Assembly: GCF_007829835.1 (NCBI RefSeq)
Contig: NZ_VIWP01000016.1
Coordinates: 29,268 to 93,267, forward strand
DNA length: 64,000 bases
Source: Neorhizobium alkalisoli
Lineage (GTDB): Bacteria; Pseudomonadota; Alphaproteobacteria; Rhizobiales; Rhizobiaceae
Direction of reading: 5' to 3'
Shown piece after piece: positions 15,968 to 24,806 of this stretch. The notes beneath the pieces were generated by a model. The model saw only the letters and a list, made by a program, of their open reading frames with translations. It made no database searches and was not told the DNA's origin. The first letter of the stretch is position 1. Every line of letters begins with the position of its first letter. Made by a program: the position numbers and the translations under genes.

Positions 15968-17451
15968 CCACGGCCGAAAGACCCGTTGCAAACCGCTCAC
16001 GTCGTCACAAAACGCGGATATATCTCCTCCTCGCGATGATCGCGGTTACGGATTTTTTGATTTTCAAGCAAGCACCCGGCCTCAACCTCTTTATCCTGTC
16101 GATTTTACTCACTGCTGCTGTCCTGATCGCAGGTCGCAAGCCGCCTCGCCTGCCCTACGTCGCGACTTGTTTTGGCATCTCGGCACTCGCAGCCGCGCCA
16201 TTGCTGGAAGCGCCGACATTGGCTGGCTTCGTCGTCTCAATGATGGTCGTCGTCCTCAATACCCTTGCTCATGCGCGGCTGCTCCCCAAAAATCCAAGCG
16301 CAGTTCCATTCGCACTCTTACGCTTCATGCCGGCCATATTCCTGAGGCTGCCCCAGAGCTGCAGGCGATATCTCGCGTCCCGTTCCGGCCGCTCGATTTT
16401 CGGCGTGACGCAAAGATCCCTCGCCGGCTGGATATTTCCACTGGGCATGGGGGTCGTCTTTCTTTTTCTCTTCAGCACCGCCAATCCGTTGATCGAGATG
16501 GGCTTGCACAATATCGATCTCAGCGCCCTCCGAAATCTCCTGGATATCGGTCGAATCGCGTTCTGGCTGATCGCCGCAGCCGGCATCTGGGCGCTGATGC
16601 GGCCATGCCTTATCCGCAAATCCAAGCTTTGCATTTCCCGGAATGCCGGATCCGAGAGTGATATCGACAGCTTTCTCGATCATTCGATGCTCGTTCGGTG
16701 CCTTTCCATCTTCAATCTGCTTTTTGCGCTGCAGACCATCCTGGATCTCATATATCTCTGGGGAGGCGTCACCCTGCCGGCTGGGATGAGCCACGCCGAA
16801 TATGCCCATCGCGGCGCCTATCCGCTGGTCGCAACGGCTTTGCTTGCCGCTGCCTTTGTGTTGATGTCGATGCGTCGCGATGGCCCCGGAGATCGCAGCC
16901 GGCGGATCCGGATCCTCGTCGTCGCCTGGATCCTTCAAAACGTTCTCCTCTGCCTGTCCTCCATCCTCCGGCTCGACCTTTATATAGAAGCCTATTCGTT
17001 GACGGGGCTCAGGCTTGCAGCAGGCATCTGGATGGGTCTCGTCGCCGCGGGTCTTGTCCTCATTCTTTTAAGAATAATGCTGCGGCGCTCCAATCAATGG
17101 CTGATCGCCATGAACCTTGCCACCCTGTCGACCGTTCTTTATCTCGTAGCATTCATTGACTTTTCCGGCTTCATTGCCCGTTTCAATGTCGAGAACAGTA
17201 TGCGTCCAGGTCATCAGGGCGAGCCACTGGACCTCCATTATCTCACCTCCCTTGGCGCATCAGCCATTCCAGCACTGGATCTCTACATGGCCAATGTTCC
17301 GGCCAATAGTTCAGAGCATCAGATGGCGGAATACGGGAGGCTGAAGCTGGTCAGCGAATTTGCCGCTCGGTCCCGGGACTGGCGCAGTTGGACCTATCGG
17401 AAACAGAGAATGGAAACCTATCTGCAATCGACTGCTTTGATCAAGCAATGA
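15958..17451 (+). CDS. DUF4173-type multi-pass membrane protein
   Basis: A 497-residue integral membrane protein with about a dozen hydrophobic segments. The signature stretch ALQTILDLIYLWGGVTLPAGMSHAEYAHRGAYPLVATALLAAAF (residues ~255-300, shown in pieces elsewhere as ALQTILDLIYLW and HAEYAHRGAYPL) is characteristic of DUF4173 proteins. A soluble C-terminal tail follows (LGASAIPALDLYMANVPA). ATG 15958 has AGGAGG upstream at 15944-15949. DUF4173 genes commonly sit with a BaeSR-like two-component pair, as here, with a 42-base gap. Function unknown; a sensor or partner role at the membrane is possible. Confidence 0.78.
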   Translation: MQLTTAERPVANRSRRHKTRIYLLLAMIAVTDFLIFKQAPGLNLFILSILLTAAVLIAGRKPPRLPYVATCFGISALAAAPLLEAPTLAGFVVSMMVVVLNTLAHARLLPKNPSAVPFALLRFMPAIFLRLPQSCRRYLASRSGRSIFGVTQRSLAGWIFPLGMGVVFLFLFSTANPLIEMGLHNIDLSALRNLLDIGRIAFWLIAAAGIWALMRPCLIRKSKLCISRNAGSESDIDSFLDHSMLVRCLSIFNLLFALQTILDLIYLWGGVTLPAGMSHAEYAHRGAYPLVATALLAAAFVLMSMRRDGPGDRSRRIRILVVAWILQNVLLCLSSILRLDLYIEAYSLTGLRLAAGIWMGLVAAGLVLILLRIMLRRSNQWLIAMNLATLSTVLYLVAFIDFSGFIARFNVENSMRPGHQGEPLDLHYLTSLGASAIPALDLYMANVPANSSEHQMAEYGRLKLVSEFAARSRDWRSWTYRKQRMETYLQSTALIKQ

Positions 17452-17493
17452 AACCGCGATATCTACTGCGGCATGGAATTTACGGGAGATCGA

Positions 17494-18198
17494 ATGGCGC
17501 CCTGCATCCTTGTCGTCGATGACGAGCCAAACATTCGTGACGTGATCTGTTTTGCATTGGAGCGCGCAGACATGACCACAGCCACGGCTGGAAATGGTAT
17601 TCAGGCGATGATGACCTACCGCGCGAAAAGGATCGACCTCATCGTTCTCGATATCGAAATGCCGGACATGGATGGCCTCGAAGTGTGCCGGCAGATCCGC
17701 AAGACCTCCTCGGTTCCGATCCTCTTTCTTTCTGCACGGGACGAAGAAATCGATCGGATACTGGGTCTCGAGATCGGCGGCGACGACTATGTCACAAAAC
17801 CCTTCAGTCCCCGCGAACTGGTTGCCCGAGTCAAAACCATCCTCAAACGGACCGGCACCTCTGGCGGCAGCGAGGGACGCGAAGAGACTATTGCTGTGGG
17901 TGATCTGCGCCTCGATCGAGCTGGCAGGACGGTAACCTTTGGCGACACCCCCGTGACGCCAACAAGCCTCGAATTCGCAATTATCGAAACACTGATGGCG
18001 CGCCCCGAAATGGTGTTCAGCCGCGAGCAGTTGATGGTGGCGGCCTACGGTCCAGGGACCTATGTCGCCGACCGCACGATCGACAGCCACATCCGCAATA
18101 TCAGGGCAAAATTCGCCACGATCGGTGCTGATGGACTGATCACCACAGTACATGGTGTCGGATTCAAGCTGCGCGCCAACCATGAGCGAGGGACCTGA
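17494..18198 (+). CDS. OmpR/PhoB-family response regulator
   Basis: A 234-residue response regulator. The receiver domain has the acidic pocket VVDDEP, the phospho-acceptor Asp53 in LIVLDIEMPDMDG and the KPF lysine (DYVTKPFSPREL). The C-terminal winged helix includes EFAIIETLMARPEMVFSREQL and the DRTIDSHIRNIRAK recognition helix. ATG 17494 has GGGAGA about 8 bases upstream, so it is preferred over ATG 17473. The kinase gene starts 2 bases after its stop, and the two form one operon, probably with the DUF4173 gene. Confidence 0.9.
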   Translation: MAPCILVVDDEPNIRDVICFALERADMTTATAGNGIQAMMTYRAKRIDLIVLDIEMPDMDGLEVCRQIRKTSSVPILFLSARDEEIDRILGLEIGGDDYVTKPFSPRELVARVKTILKRTGTSGGSEGREETIAVGDLRLDRAGRTVTFGDTPVTPTSLEFAIIETLMARPEMVFSREQLMVAAYGPGTYVADRTIDSHIRNIRAKFATIGADGLITTVHGVGFKLRANHERGT

Positions 18199-18199
18199 T

Positions 18200-19207
18200 A
18201 TGCCGGCCCCAAAGGTAAAAACGAAATGGCGGCCACCGATCGCGCTGATCGTCTATTCCGTCTTGCTGTCGATTATGATGTTACCGATCGTCAGCTTTGT
18301 CTGGTTTCGGGCGACCGACAATACATCCTTGACGACATCCGCTGGGGCCGCTCCCCTCCTTGGCGTGTTTCTCGTCACTCTGGCGGTCGCCTATGTGCTC
18401 AATCGCAATATCGCCGGCCCTATCAATGCGCTGATTGGAAGGACAAATGAAATCAGCCAAGGCGGCCGCGCCGCCATCCAGCCACTTGACAGCTATGGCA
18501 CGCGTGAAATCGCGACCTTGTCACAGAGTTTTTTAAATCTTGCCGGCAAACTGGTCGATCGCGACGAATACGTGCGTTCATTTGCCGGACATGTCTCCCA
18601 TGAGCTCAAGTCGCCATTGACCTCGATCCGCGGGGCCGCCGAACTCTTGCGCGAGGATATCACCGAGCAACCCATGACCGACGCAGAGCGTCTGCGGTTT
18701 CTTGAGAACATCATCGCCGATGCCAAGCGGCTGGAGCTGTTATTGGCAAGACTGAGGGAACTTGCCCAGGCAGAAACACCGCTCCCAACAGACCGCACTT
18801 GCGCAGATGACATTTGCAACGTCCTCAAGGACCGTTTTCCAAAGCAGAGCGTCACGGCTTCCGGGCAATCCGCGGTACGCTTCGCGCTCTCGAGCGAGGC
18901 TGCCATTGTGGTCTTCAGCAATCTTGCGGAAAATGCATTCCAGAATGGCGCGACACATCTCGACGTTGCAGCCACAGTCGATGGGCGCTCGATGAACATC
19001 TTGGTGAGTGACAACGGCAATGGAATTTCTGAAGCGAACCGCAACCTGGTGTTCCAGCCGTTTTTCTCCCCCCGACGCCAGGAAGGAGGCACCGGCATGG
19101 GGCTTGAGATCGCTCGCTCGATGCTGAGCTCTCACGGAGCGACCATCGCCTTGCTAGACGCTCCGCATCGCGGTGCTGCGTTCCTTGTCACCGCTTCATT
19201 GGCGTAA
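18200..19207 (+). CDS. sensor histidine kinase (BaeS/CreC-like)
   Basis: A 335-residue membrane kinase. Two N-terminal membrane helices (IALIVYSVLLSIMMLPIVSF and LLGVFLVTLAVAYVL, with a short ~20-residue periplasmic loop), a HAMP-like linker, and the H-box HVSHELKSPLTSIRGAAELL with His134 as phosphoryl donor. The N-box is NLAENAFQNG and the G-box is DNGNGISEANR then GGTGMGLEIA. ATG 18200 has GAGGGA 6 bases upstream; ATG 18182 overlaps the regulator gene and is less likely. The short sensor loop suggests a signal in or near the membrane, possibly through the DUF4173 protein. Confidence 0.88.
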   Translation: MPAPKVKTKWRPPIALIVYSVLLSIMMLPIVSFVWFRATDNTSLTTSAGAAPLLGVFLVTLAVAYVLNRNIAGPINALIGRTNEISQGGRAAIQPLDSYGTREIATLSQSFLNLAGKLVDRDEYVRSFAGHVSHELKSPLTSIRGAAELLREDITEQPMTDAERLRFLENIIADAKRLELLLARLRELAQAETPLPTDRTCADDICNVLKDRFPKQSVTASGQSAVRFALSSEAAIVVFSNLAENAFQNGATHLDVAATVDGRSMNILVSDNGNGISEANRNLVFQPFFSPRRQEGGTGMGLEIARSMLSSHGATIALLDAPHRGAAFLVTASLA

Positions 19208-19479
19208 CACAGGTTCCGAACCAAAAGCCTGGGCGCTACGCAGTCGAAAATGCTCGATGGGATGTTGAGTCAAATCGATCCAGTGAGCTCGACTGGCTCT
19301 TTTTCCGGCGCTGGCGTCTCAACGAAGGATGGTTAACAGCGTCAGAAACAGAAAGAGCGCTCGAAATCTTCCACGACAGTCTCGCAATCAGGATGAGGCG
19401 TGCTGTCGTCAAACAGCTCTATGATGGTTTGGTCCTGGCCGAATATGGAGTGAAGCGAACAGCGAACTCATATGTCTAA
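19201..19479 (+). pseudogene. start-less coding remnant, family not recognised
   Basis: A frame without a start codon reads through 19237-19479 as YAVENARWDVESNRSSELDW then a basic WLFFRRWRLNEGW stretch, an EIFHDSLAIRMRRAVVKQLY helix and a stop at 19477-19479. The composition is protein-like and unlike random frames here, so I take it as the C-terminal ~80 residues of a lost gene. I cannot name the family. A second short protein-like stretch (VEGLLEIGNTPKADAAIPFL, about 19500-19560) follows in another frame. It sits directly after the kinase stop. Confidence 0.4.
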
Positions 19480-19692
19480 CGGAAATATTCTCTCGTCGAA
19501 GGGCTGCTGGAGATCGGCAATACGCCGAAAGCTGACGCAGCGATCCCGTTCCTGGCGATGAGGACAGATAATACTATTATCACAATTGCTTGTCGTTCCA
19601 TTGGCCGTTGGCATCGCTGTCAGCAAGCCCGTAAATTTGGAACAATTGGATTCACGTGATTTTAAAAAGCGCTGTGGACTAAGTTCATTCTA

Positions 19693-20775
19693 ATGGGTCA
19701 CAACTGGCTAATCTTCTCAACGATCATCCTGACATACGGCGTTGGCTTCGTTGGCACTGTATCCGCGCATGCCTGGATAGGATTGGGCATTCGTTTCCTG
19801 ATCTGCCTTGGAATAGTCGTCGGCCTCCTGTTTTGGGCCGGCAGCGGTGGAGGCCTGGTCGTCTTCATCTTCTCCTTCCCGATACTCCTCTTCGCTGCGG
19901 GAGCCGTTTCAGGGGTCACAACCCGTGCCGCTCTACTGAGACTGCGATGGGGTGCCAGAAGCGGCAAGGGGATACTCGTCATCCTTACGGGTCTTTCAGC
20001 CCTACCGGCCGGCACAGCAGCTTATGGCGTCTATCGGCAGTGGGAGTCGAGGGCACTCTATGCAGCCTTGCCGACAGCGGATTCACTTCCGGCCATTCCG
20101 GCCTGCGATCCGTTCCGCCAGACAGGACCAATGATCGGGGCCGTCATAACTGAGCCCCGCCGCGATGCGAGCTCTCGCACCATCCCTTTCAACGATACTC
20201 GCGTTCTCTATCCTGCCGTCTACAGAGATCCCTATCCACCACGCTCTCCGAAAAGCGACGAGAAGGTGTCCTGGATCAGTTTCAAAATGTATGTAGAGGG
20301 CGCCCGCCCTGTGCCGCCGGAAGACAGTAAGGGCGCGGACGGAAAGTGGATCCCACTGAACAAGCGGCAACCGTCGATCCGCTTCCATTTTCGGTCGCGC
20401 GCTCCAATCGCGGAACATGCAATACGCATGCTCAACATCACAAGCGGCAATACCACAAGGCTCGATGATGTCCCTGATATTCGATTAGCCCCTTCCTCCC
20501 ACGACGGTCTCTCGCTCGTCGTTTCCCCGCAACCCAGATCCATCGATCGTTCTAAAAAGAGTTTCGTCGCCATTCGTGACGGATTGATTGATGAATTGGT
20601 GCAATGCTCCGGCAATGGGACATTCCCGCAATGCACCTTCACACTGGACGAAAGCGGCATAACGCTCGAAGGAACCTTTGCAGAGACGAGTTTTGTCGAC
20701 TGGCCCCTCATCCGAAAAGACGTGAAGAACTTCGCCAGCTGCAGCGTCGCAGCTGCAAGGCAGGGAGCGGGTTGA
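19693..20775 (+). CDS. membrane-anchored protein of unknown function
   Basis: A 360-residue protein with three or four N-terminal hydrophobic helices (residues ~5-125, for example FLICLGIVVGLLFWAG and LVVFIFSFPILLFAAGAV). A ~230-residue soluble domain follows, probably periplasmic, with paired cysteines (CSGNGTFPQCTFTLDESG). I recognise no family. The soluble part is rich in beta-strand-like stretches and ends with ALVSFVDWP-type hydrophobic patches. ATG 19693 is the first good start. It stands alone between a gene remnant and a repeat, so the context does not suggest a role. Confidence 0.7.
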   Translation: MGHNWLIFSTIILTYGVGFVGTVSAHAWIGLGIRFLICLGIVVGLLFWAGSGGGLVVFIFSFPILLFAAGAVSGVTTRAALLRLRWGARSGKGILVILTGLSALPAGTAAYGVYRQWESRALYAALPTADSLPAIPACDPFRQTGPMIGAVITEPRRDASSRTIPFNDTRVLYPAVYRDPYPPRSPKSDEKVSWISFKMYVEGARPVPPEDSKGADGKWIPLNKRQPSIRFHFRSRAPIAEHAIRMLNITSGNTTRLDDVPDIRLAPSSHDGLSLVVSPQPRSIDRSKKSFVAIRDGLIDELVQCSGNGTFPQCTFTLDESGITLEGTFAETSFVDWPLIRKDVKNFASCSVAAARQGAG

Positions 20776-20940
20776 TACCTCGGCTGTTTTCTCGGACTGG
20801 CTCGTGCTGATATCACCCGCAGACGAGAGCAGAAAGCCTTAGGGCGAACTTGGCTATTATGTCTTGTCGTGGCTGATATTCCGACGAGAGCATTATAGTT
20901 TCTGGCGCGGTGTGTTTTTGCTCATTCCGGGAAGTTATTT

Positions 20941-20990
20941 TTGGTTGCGGGGGCCTGAACGCAGGGAGACTTGCGAATTTTCCGGGTCTT
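20941..20990. repeat. dispersed repeat, copy A
   Basis: A ~50-base element beginning TTGGTTGCGGGGGCCTGAAC and running through CAGGGAGACTTGCGAATTTT to CCGGGTCTT. Related copies lie at 41975-42008 and 49241-49291 in the same orientation. The first 13 bases (TGGTTGCGGGGGC) equal the reverse complement of the 3' end, including CCA, that I recall for initiator tRNA genes, so it may derive from a tRNA-linked attachment site. The surrounding 20776-21190 region otherwise holds no recognised gene. Confidence 0.6.
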
Positions 20991-21190
20991 AAACCATAAC
21001 GAACCGCCGACCCGTTCAAGTACATCTCGCTGCAAATACCGGAGTTCTAATAACCGACCGTGGGCCTCGCCCGACTACGAAAAAATTGCATGCGGCTCAT
21101 CTCGCGAACGGCGTAGCAAAAAGATGCAGTTCTGCACAGGAACCTGCATGGGCACCGGATTAAGTATCCTGTATCTCTTCGTTCAAGACA

Positions 21191-22192
21191 ATGACGAATA
21201 GGTTTCTGCATTTGGACCAGCTTCTCGCCATACGCACATTCGTTCGAGTGGCCGAAGCAGGATCATTCGCCAAGGCAGCGGACACCATGAACCTTCCGCG
21301 CTCATCGGTCAGCAAATTGATCCAGGATCTGGAGGCGCATCTCGGCACCAAGCTGGTCGAGCGGACGACACGATCGGTGACGATGACGAACGAAGGCGTG
21401 GCCTATCATGAGCGGGCGCTGCATCTGCTGGCCGATCTCGACGAGATGGACAGCACGGTCAAAGGTGCGCGTGCCACGCCAAAGGGCCGCCTGCGTGTCG
21501 ATATCGGCTCGGTTTTGGCGAACAGGATCCTCATCCCGGCGTTCGATGATTTCCGAACCCGCTATCCCGAGATAGAATTGCTTCTCGGCGTCAACGACAG
21601 GGCGGCCGATCTGATCGGCGAAGGAATAGACTGCGTCATTCGCGGCGGGGCGCTGGCCGATTCCTCGCTGAAGGCGCGCCGCCTTTGCGAGCTAGATTAC
21701 GTCGTCTGCGCCGCCCCCGCCTATCTGGAGGGTCGGAGCCCGCCGCGGCATCCGGACGAGATCGCCGGCCACCAGGTTGTCAGCTATTTCTCGGCCACCT
21801 CGGGCAAGCGTTTCCCGTTGCGCTTCGTTCGCGGCGCCGAGCGGCTGGAAGTCCAGCCGGTCGACGGTATCTCGGTCAACGAGAGCACGGCACATCTGAC
21901 CGCACTCCTGTCGGGGCTGGGTATCGGGCAGAGTTTCGGCTATCTGGCAAGACCGCATTTCGCCGACGGGACGCTGGTCGAACTGCTGACGGACTGGAAG
22001 CCGGATCATCACGTCCTGCATCTCGTCTATCCTGCAGACCGGTTCCCGAACCCCAGACTGCGTGCCTTCACGGAATGGGCCACGCAACTTTTCGCGGCCT
22101 GCGATGCGCGCCGTCCCGAAGGCCATTCCCATTCATCATCCACCCTGATGGATAATCTCTCCACGCCGGGCAACTTCTCGCCCGGACGCTGA
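21191..22192 (+). CDS. LysR-family transcriptional regulator
   Basis: A 333-residue LysR-type regulator. The N-terminal DNA-binding part is LLAIRTFVRVAEAGSFAKAADTM then LPRSSVSKLIQDLEAHLGTKLVERTTR (residues 10-60). The effector domain has GRLRVDIGSVLANRILIPAF and CVIRGGALADSSL, typical of the CrgA/PtxR-like group that regulates oxidoreductases. It lies 143 bases upstream of the SDR gene on the same strand, rather than divergently, so it may share or control that promoter. The C-terminal ~30 residues (HSHSSSTLMDNL) are an unconserved extension. Confidence 0.85.
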   Translation: MTNRFLHLDQLLAIRTFVRVAEAGSFAKAADTMNLPRSSVSKLIQDLEAHLGTKLVERTTRSVTMTNEGVAYHERALHLLADLDEMDSTVKGARATPKGRLRVDIGSVLANRILIPAFDDFRTRYPEIELLLGVNDRAADLIGEGIDCVIRGGALADSSLKARRLCELDYVVCAAPAYLEGRSPPRHPDEIAGHQVVSYFSATSGKRFPLRFVRGAERLEVQPVDGISVNESTAHLTALLSGLGIGQSFGYLARPHFADGTLVELLTDWKPDHHVLHLVYPADRFPNPRLRAFTEWATQLFAACDARRPEGHSHSSSTLMDNLSTPGNFSPGR

Positions 22193-22335
22193 AGACCTAA
22201 CTTCATCTCATCGGACGGCGACGAAGCGGCTGAGACAGCCGCCATCGCCACCCACACCGAACAGTTTCGACATGATCAACAGCCCATGCGCGTGGGGCTG
22301 AGCCCTTTCGCATGCGCAAGAACAAGGAGATTTCC

Positions 22336-23091
22336 ATGACCAACAGACTGGCAAACAAGATCGCACTCGTGACCGGCGCCACCAGCGGCATCGGCCTTGC
22401 AACGGCAAAGCTCTTCGCTTCCGAAGGCGCCAAGGTCTATATCACCGGCCGCCGCAAGGATGTACTCGACAAGGCTGTTGCCGAGATCGGCCACGGCGCC
22501 GTCGGTGTCCAGGCCGACTCGGCCAGGAACGAAGACCTCGACAACCTCTTTGCAAAGGTGAAATCGGAACAGGGCCGTCTCGACGTCCTCTTCGTCAACG
22601 CCGGCGGCGGCGCAATGCTTCCCCTCGGTCAGATCACCGAAGAGCATTTCGATGACACGTTCGACCGTAACGTCAAGGCGGTCGTCTTCACCGTCCAGAA
22701 GGCGCTGCCCCTGCTGGGCCAAGGCTCCTCCGTCATCCTGACGAGCTCGGTGACAGGCATCGAAGGCAACGCCAATTTCAGCATCTACTCCGCCTCCAAG
22801 GCTGCGGTGCGCAATCTGGCACGGTCTTGGATCCTCGATCTCAAGGGCACCGGCATCCGCGTCAACGTCGTCTCGCCCGGCCCGATCCATACGGCGGGCC
22901 TGGTCGAGCTGGCTGGCGATGACAAGGTACAGCAGCAGGGCCTCCTCGACTATCTCGCATCGACCGTTCCGCTCGGCCGCGTCGGCGAGCCGGAAGAAAT
23001 CGGCAAGGCCGTTCTTTTCCTGGCAACCGAGGAGTCGAGCTTCGTCAACGGCGCCGAACTCTTCGTCGATGGCGGCAAGGCCCAGATCTGA
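22336..23091 (+). CDS. SDR-family oxidoreductase
   Basis: A 251-residue classical short-chain dehydrogenase/reductase. Cofactor motif TGATSGIG (residues 12-19), an Arg-rich loop after strand two (TGRRKD) suggesting NADPH, NAG motif VNAGGGA, and the active site Ser in LTSSVTG with YSASK. The end PSSFVNGAELFVDGG is typical. ATG 22336 is preceded by AAGGAGA; an in-frame ATG at 22312 lacks a site. Substrate unknown. It is followed by a hairpin and a quinone-reductase-like gene, forming a probable oxidoreductase operon with the LysR gene upstream. Confidence 0.87.
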   Translation: MTNRLANKIALVTGATSGIGLATAKLFASEGAKVYITGRRKDVLDKAVAEIGHGAVGVQADSARNEDLDNLFAKVKSEQGRLDVLFVNAGGGAMLPLGQITEEHFDDTFDRNVKAVVFTVQKALPLLGQGSSVILTSSVTGIEGNANFSIYSASKAAVRNLARSWILDLKGTGIRVNVVSPGPIHTAGLVELAGDDKVQQQGLLDYLASTVPLGRVGEPEEIGKAVLFLATEESSFVNGAELFVDGGKAQI

Positions 23092-23098
23092 CGATGCC

Positions 23099-23121
23099 GG
23101 GGGCGGCCCGGCACCGCCCCC
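23099..23121 (+). terminator. hairpin between the SDR and dehydrogenase genes
   Basis: GGGGGCGG (23099-23106) pairs with CCGCCCCC (23114-23121) across a 7-base loop, 8 bases after the SDR stop. No T-run follows and the next gene begins 28 bases later, so it is probably a partial terminator or mRNA-processing hairpin. Confidence 0.45.
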
Positions 23122-23149
23122 AACAAAGTCCAATCAAGGAGATCCGAAA

Positions 23150-24151
23150 ATGCGCGCCGCCGTCTGTTTCAAGCACGGAAAGCCCGAAGATGTGCTTCAG
23201 GCGATCGAGCGTCCCGAACCCGGCCGGCCGGGCAAGGGAGACGTTCTGATCCGTGTCCTTCTTCGTCCTGTTCACCATGGAGACCTGCTGGGTATCGCCG
23301 GGCGATATCAACCCGGTGCTGTCGTTCCCAAAGACGGCGTGCCGGTGGGCTTCGAGGGTTATGGTATTGTCGAAGAGGCGGGCGCAGGCGTAGACCTTGC
23401 AGCCGGAGAGCGTGTAGCGTTCTTTCCCGGCCGCGGCGCCTGGAGCGAGAAGGCGATCGTGCCTGCTGAGTACGTCACAGTGATCCCCAACACTGTCACG
23501 GACGAGGCGGCCGCCCAGCTTCACGTCAACCCACTGACAACAGCCTTGCTCTTACGCGCAGTTGAGGCTTCCGGCGCAAGACCCGGTCATGACGTGGTTG
23601 TCTTGACGGCTGCAGGGTCCGCAGTCGCCCGCCTGACAATCGGGCTGCTCATCGAGCGCGGATATGACGTGATTGCCATCGTTCGGCGCGAGGCCGGCGT
23701 CAACGAACTCAACGTCGTCTTTCCGGACTTGCCGGTATTGTCCACCGAGAGCGTCGACTGGGCGGACAGGGTCTCTGTTGCAGCCGATGGCCGACCGATC
23801 AGGGTCGTGCTCGATCCGGTCGGGGGCGAGATCGCCAGCCGTGTCGTGGGATTGCTTTCGCAGGGCGGCCATCTCATTTCCTATGGCGATCTGTCCGGCC
23901 AGCCCATCACGGTCCCGGCTCTTTATTTCTCGACGCGCGACATTCGCTTATCCGGCGTCACCGTCGGACGCTGGGCAGGACTGCCTGCCGAGATCAGGAA
24001 GGCGGATCTGCAATTGGCTCTCGGATTGGCGGCTGGCAAGCCGGAACTCTTCCCCATCGAGAGGATCTACGATCTGTCCGAAGTGGCGCAGGCTGCGGCG
24101 CGCGTGAAGACCACGGGCAAGACCGGCACAGTGCTGCTGGCGACACGATAG
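23150..24151 (+). CDS. zinc-binding-type/quinone oxidoreductase (MDR superfamily)
   Basis: A 333-residue medium-chain dehydrogenase/reductase of the quinone-reductase/mecr-like subgroup. The GroES-like N-terminal part has GFEGYGIVEEAGAGVDLAAGERVAFF. The nucleotide-binding part has VLTAAGSAVARLTIGLLIERG and LDPVGGE near residues 140-225. No catalytic zinc cysteines are seen, which fits a zinc-free NADPH-dependent quinone or enoyl reductase. ATG 23150 has AAGGAGAT upstream; a longer frame from 22919 runs through the SDR gene and is not real. Confidence 0.85.
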   Translation: MRAAVCFKHGKPEDVLQAIERPEPGRPGKGDVLIRVLLRPVHHGDLLGIAGRYQPGAVVPKDGVPVGFEGYGIVEEAGAGVDLAAGERVAFFPGRGAWSEKAIVPAEYVTVIPNTVTDEAAAQLHVNPLTTALLLRAVEASGARPGHDVVVLTAAGSAVARLTIGLLIERGYDVIAIVRREAGVNELNVVFPDLPVLSTESVDWADRVSVAADGRPIRVVLDPVGGEIASRVVGLLSQGGHLISYGDLSGQPITVPALYFSTRDIRLSGVTVGRWAGLPAEIRKADLQLALGLAAGKPELFPIERIYDLSEVAQAAARVKTTGKTGTVLLATR

Positions 24152-24425
24152 CATCCTGTCAAAGGCCGGTTGGCGCATGGCTCGCCCGGCATCCTCCCGT
24201 ATCACCAGCATCATGAGCGATCGCGAAAGGGATCACAGCCCGTCGCCTCACCATCTACCGATGGCATCACAGGTGCTCTGCAATTTGGCGCAAGAAGCTG
24301 CAATCGCGGGCAGGAATTTCCATCGTCGCAGGTCATCACCGGCGGTTACCTTCGATCATCGGCCGCGGTGTCCGCGGCCGAAATTCACCAAGAGATTCAC
24401 AACAAATTCAAGAGGAGACACCATC

Positions 24426-24779
24426 ATGGCCGATCACGACAAGACCCTTCCGACCGGCGTCGTCGTCAGCGCTTATTACCGGGTCCATCCCGATGACCGT
24501 CAGACGTTCATCGACGCCGTCATCCCGGATATGGAGGCCGCCGCAAAGATCAAGGGCTGCATCTTCTATGCCTTTGCCCAGGATCTCACCGATCCGAATA
24601 CCTTTCATCTCGTCGAGGGCTATTCCGATGAGAAGGCCTATGATGAGCACGAGAATTCAGCAACCTTCCTGAAGGCGCTCGCGCATGTGGTGAAGAATGT
24701 CCGCATTCTTGATCGGCAGGGCGTTCGTTACGACGTCGCCAAACAGCATATCGACGATCCGCGCGGTCGGGTCTCCTGA
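24426..24779 (+). CDS. antibiotic-biosynthesis-monooxygenase (ABM) domain protein
   Basis: A 117-residue ferredoxin-like-fold protein of the ABM/YgiN group. Typical features are VVVSAYYRVHPDDRQTFIDA, ...CIFYAFAQDLTDPNTFHLVEGYSDEKAYDEHENSATF (seen as HLVEGYSDEKAYDEHE) and a final helical segment. YgiN-like members act on quinols, which would suit the neighbouring quinone-reductase-like gene. ATG 24426 has AAGAGGAGA upstream; the longer frame from 24177 has non-coding composition. The 270 bases before it hold no clear gene. Confidence 0.8.
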   Translation: MADHDKTLPTGVVVSAYYRVHPDDRQTFIDAVIPDMEAAAKIKGCIFYAFAQDLTDPNTFHLVEGYSDEKAYDEHENSATFLKALAHVVKNVRILDRQGVRYDVAKQHIDDPRGRVS

Positions 24780-24806
24780 GAGATTTTCGCTCGAGACGTC
24801 GCGACA

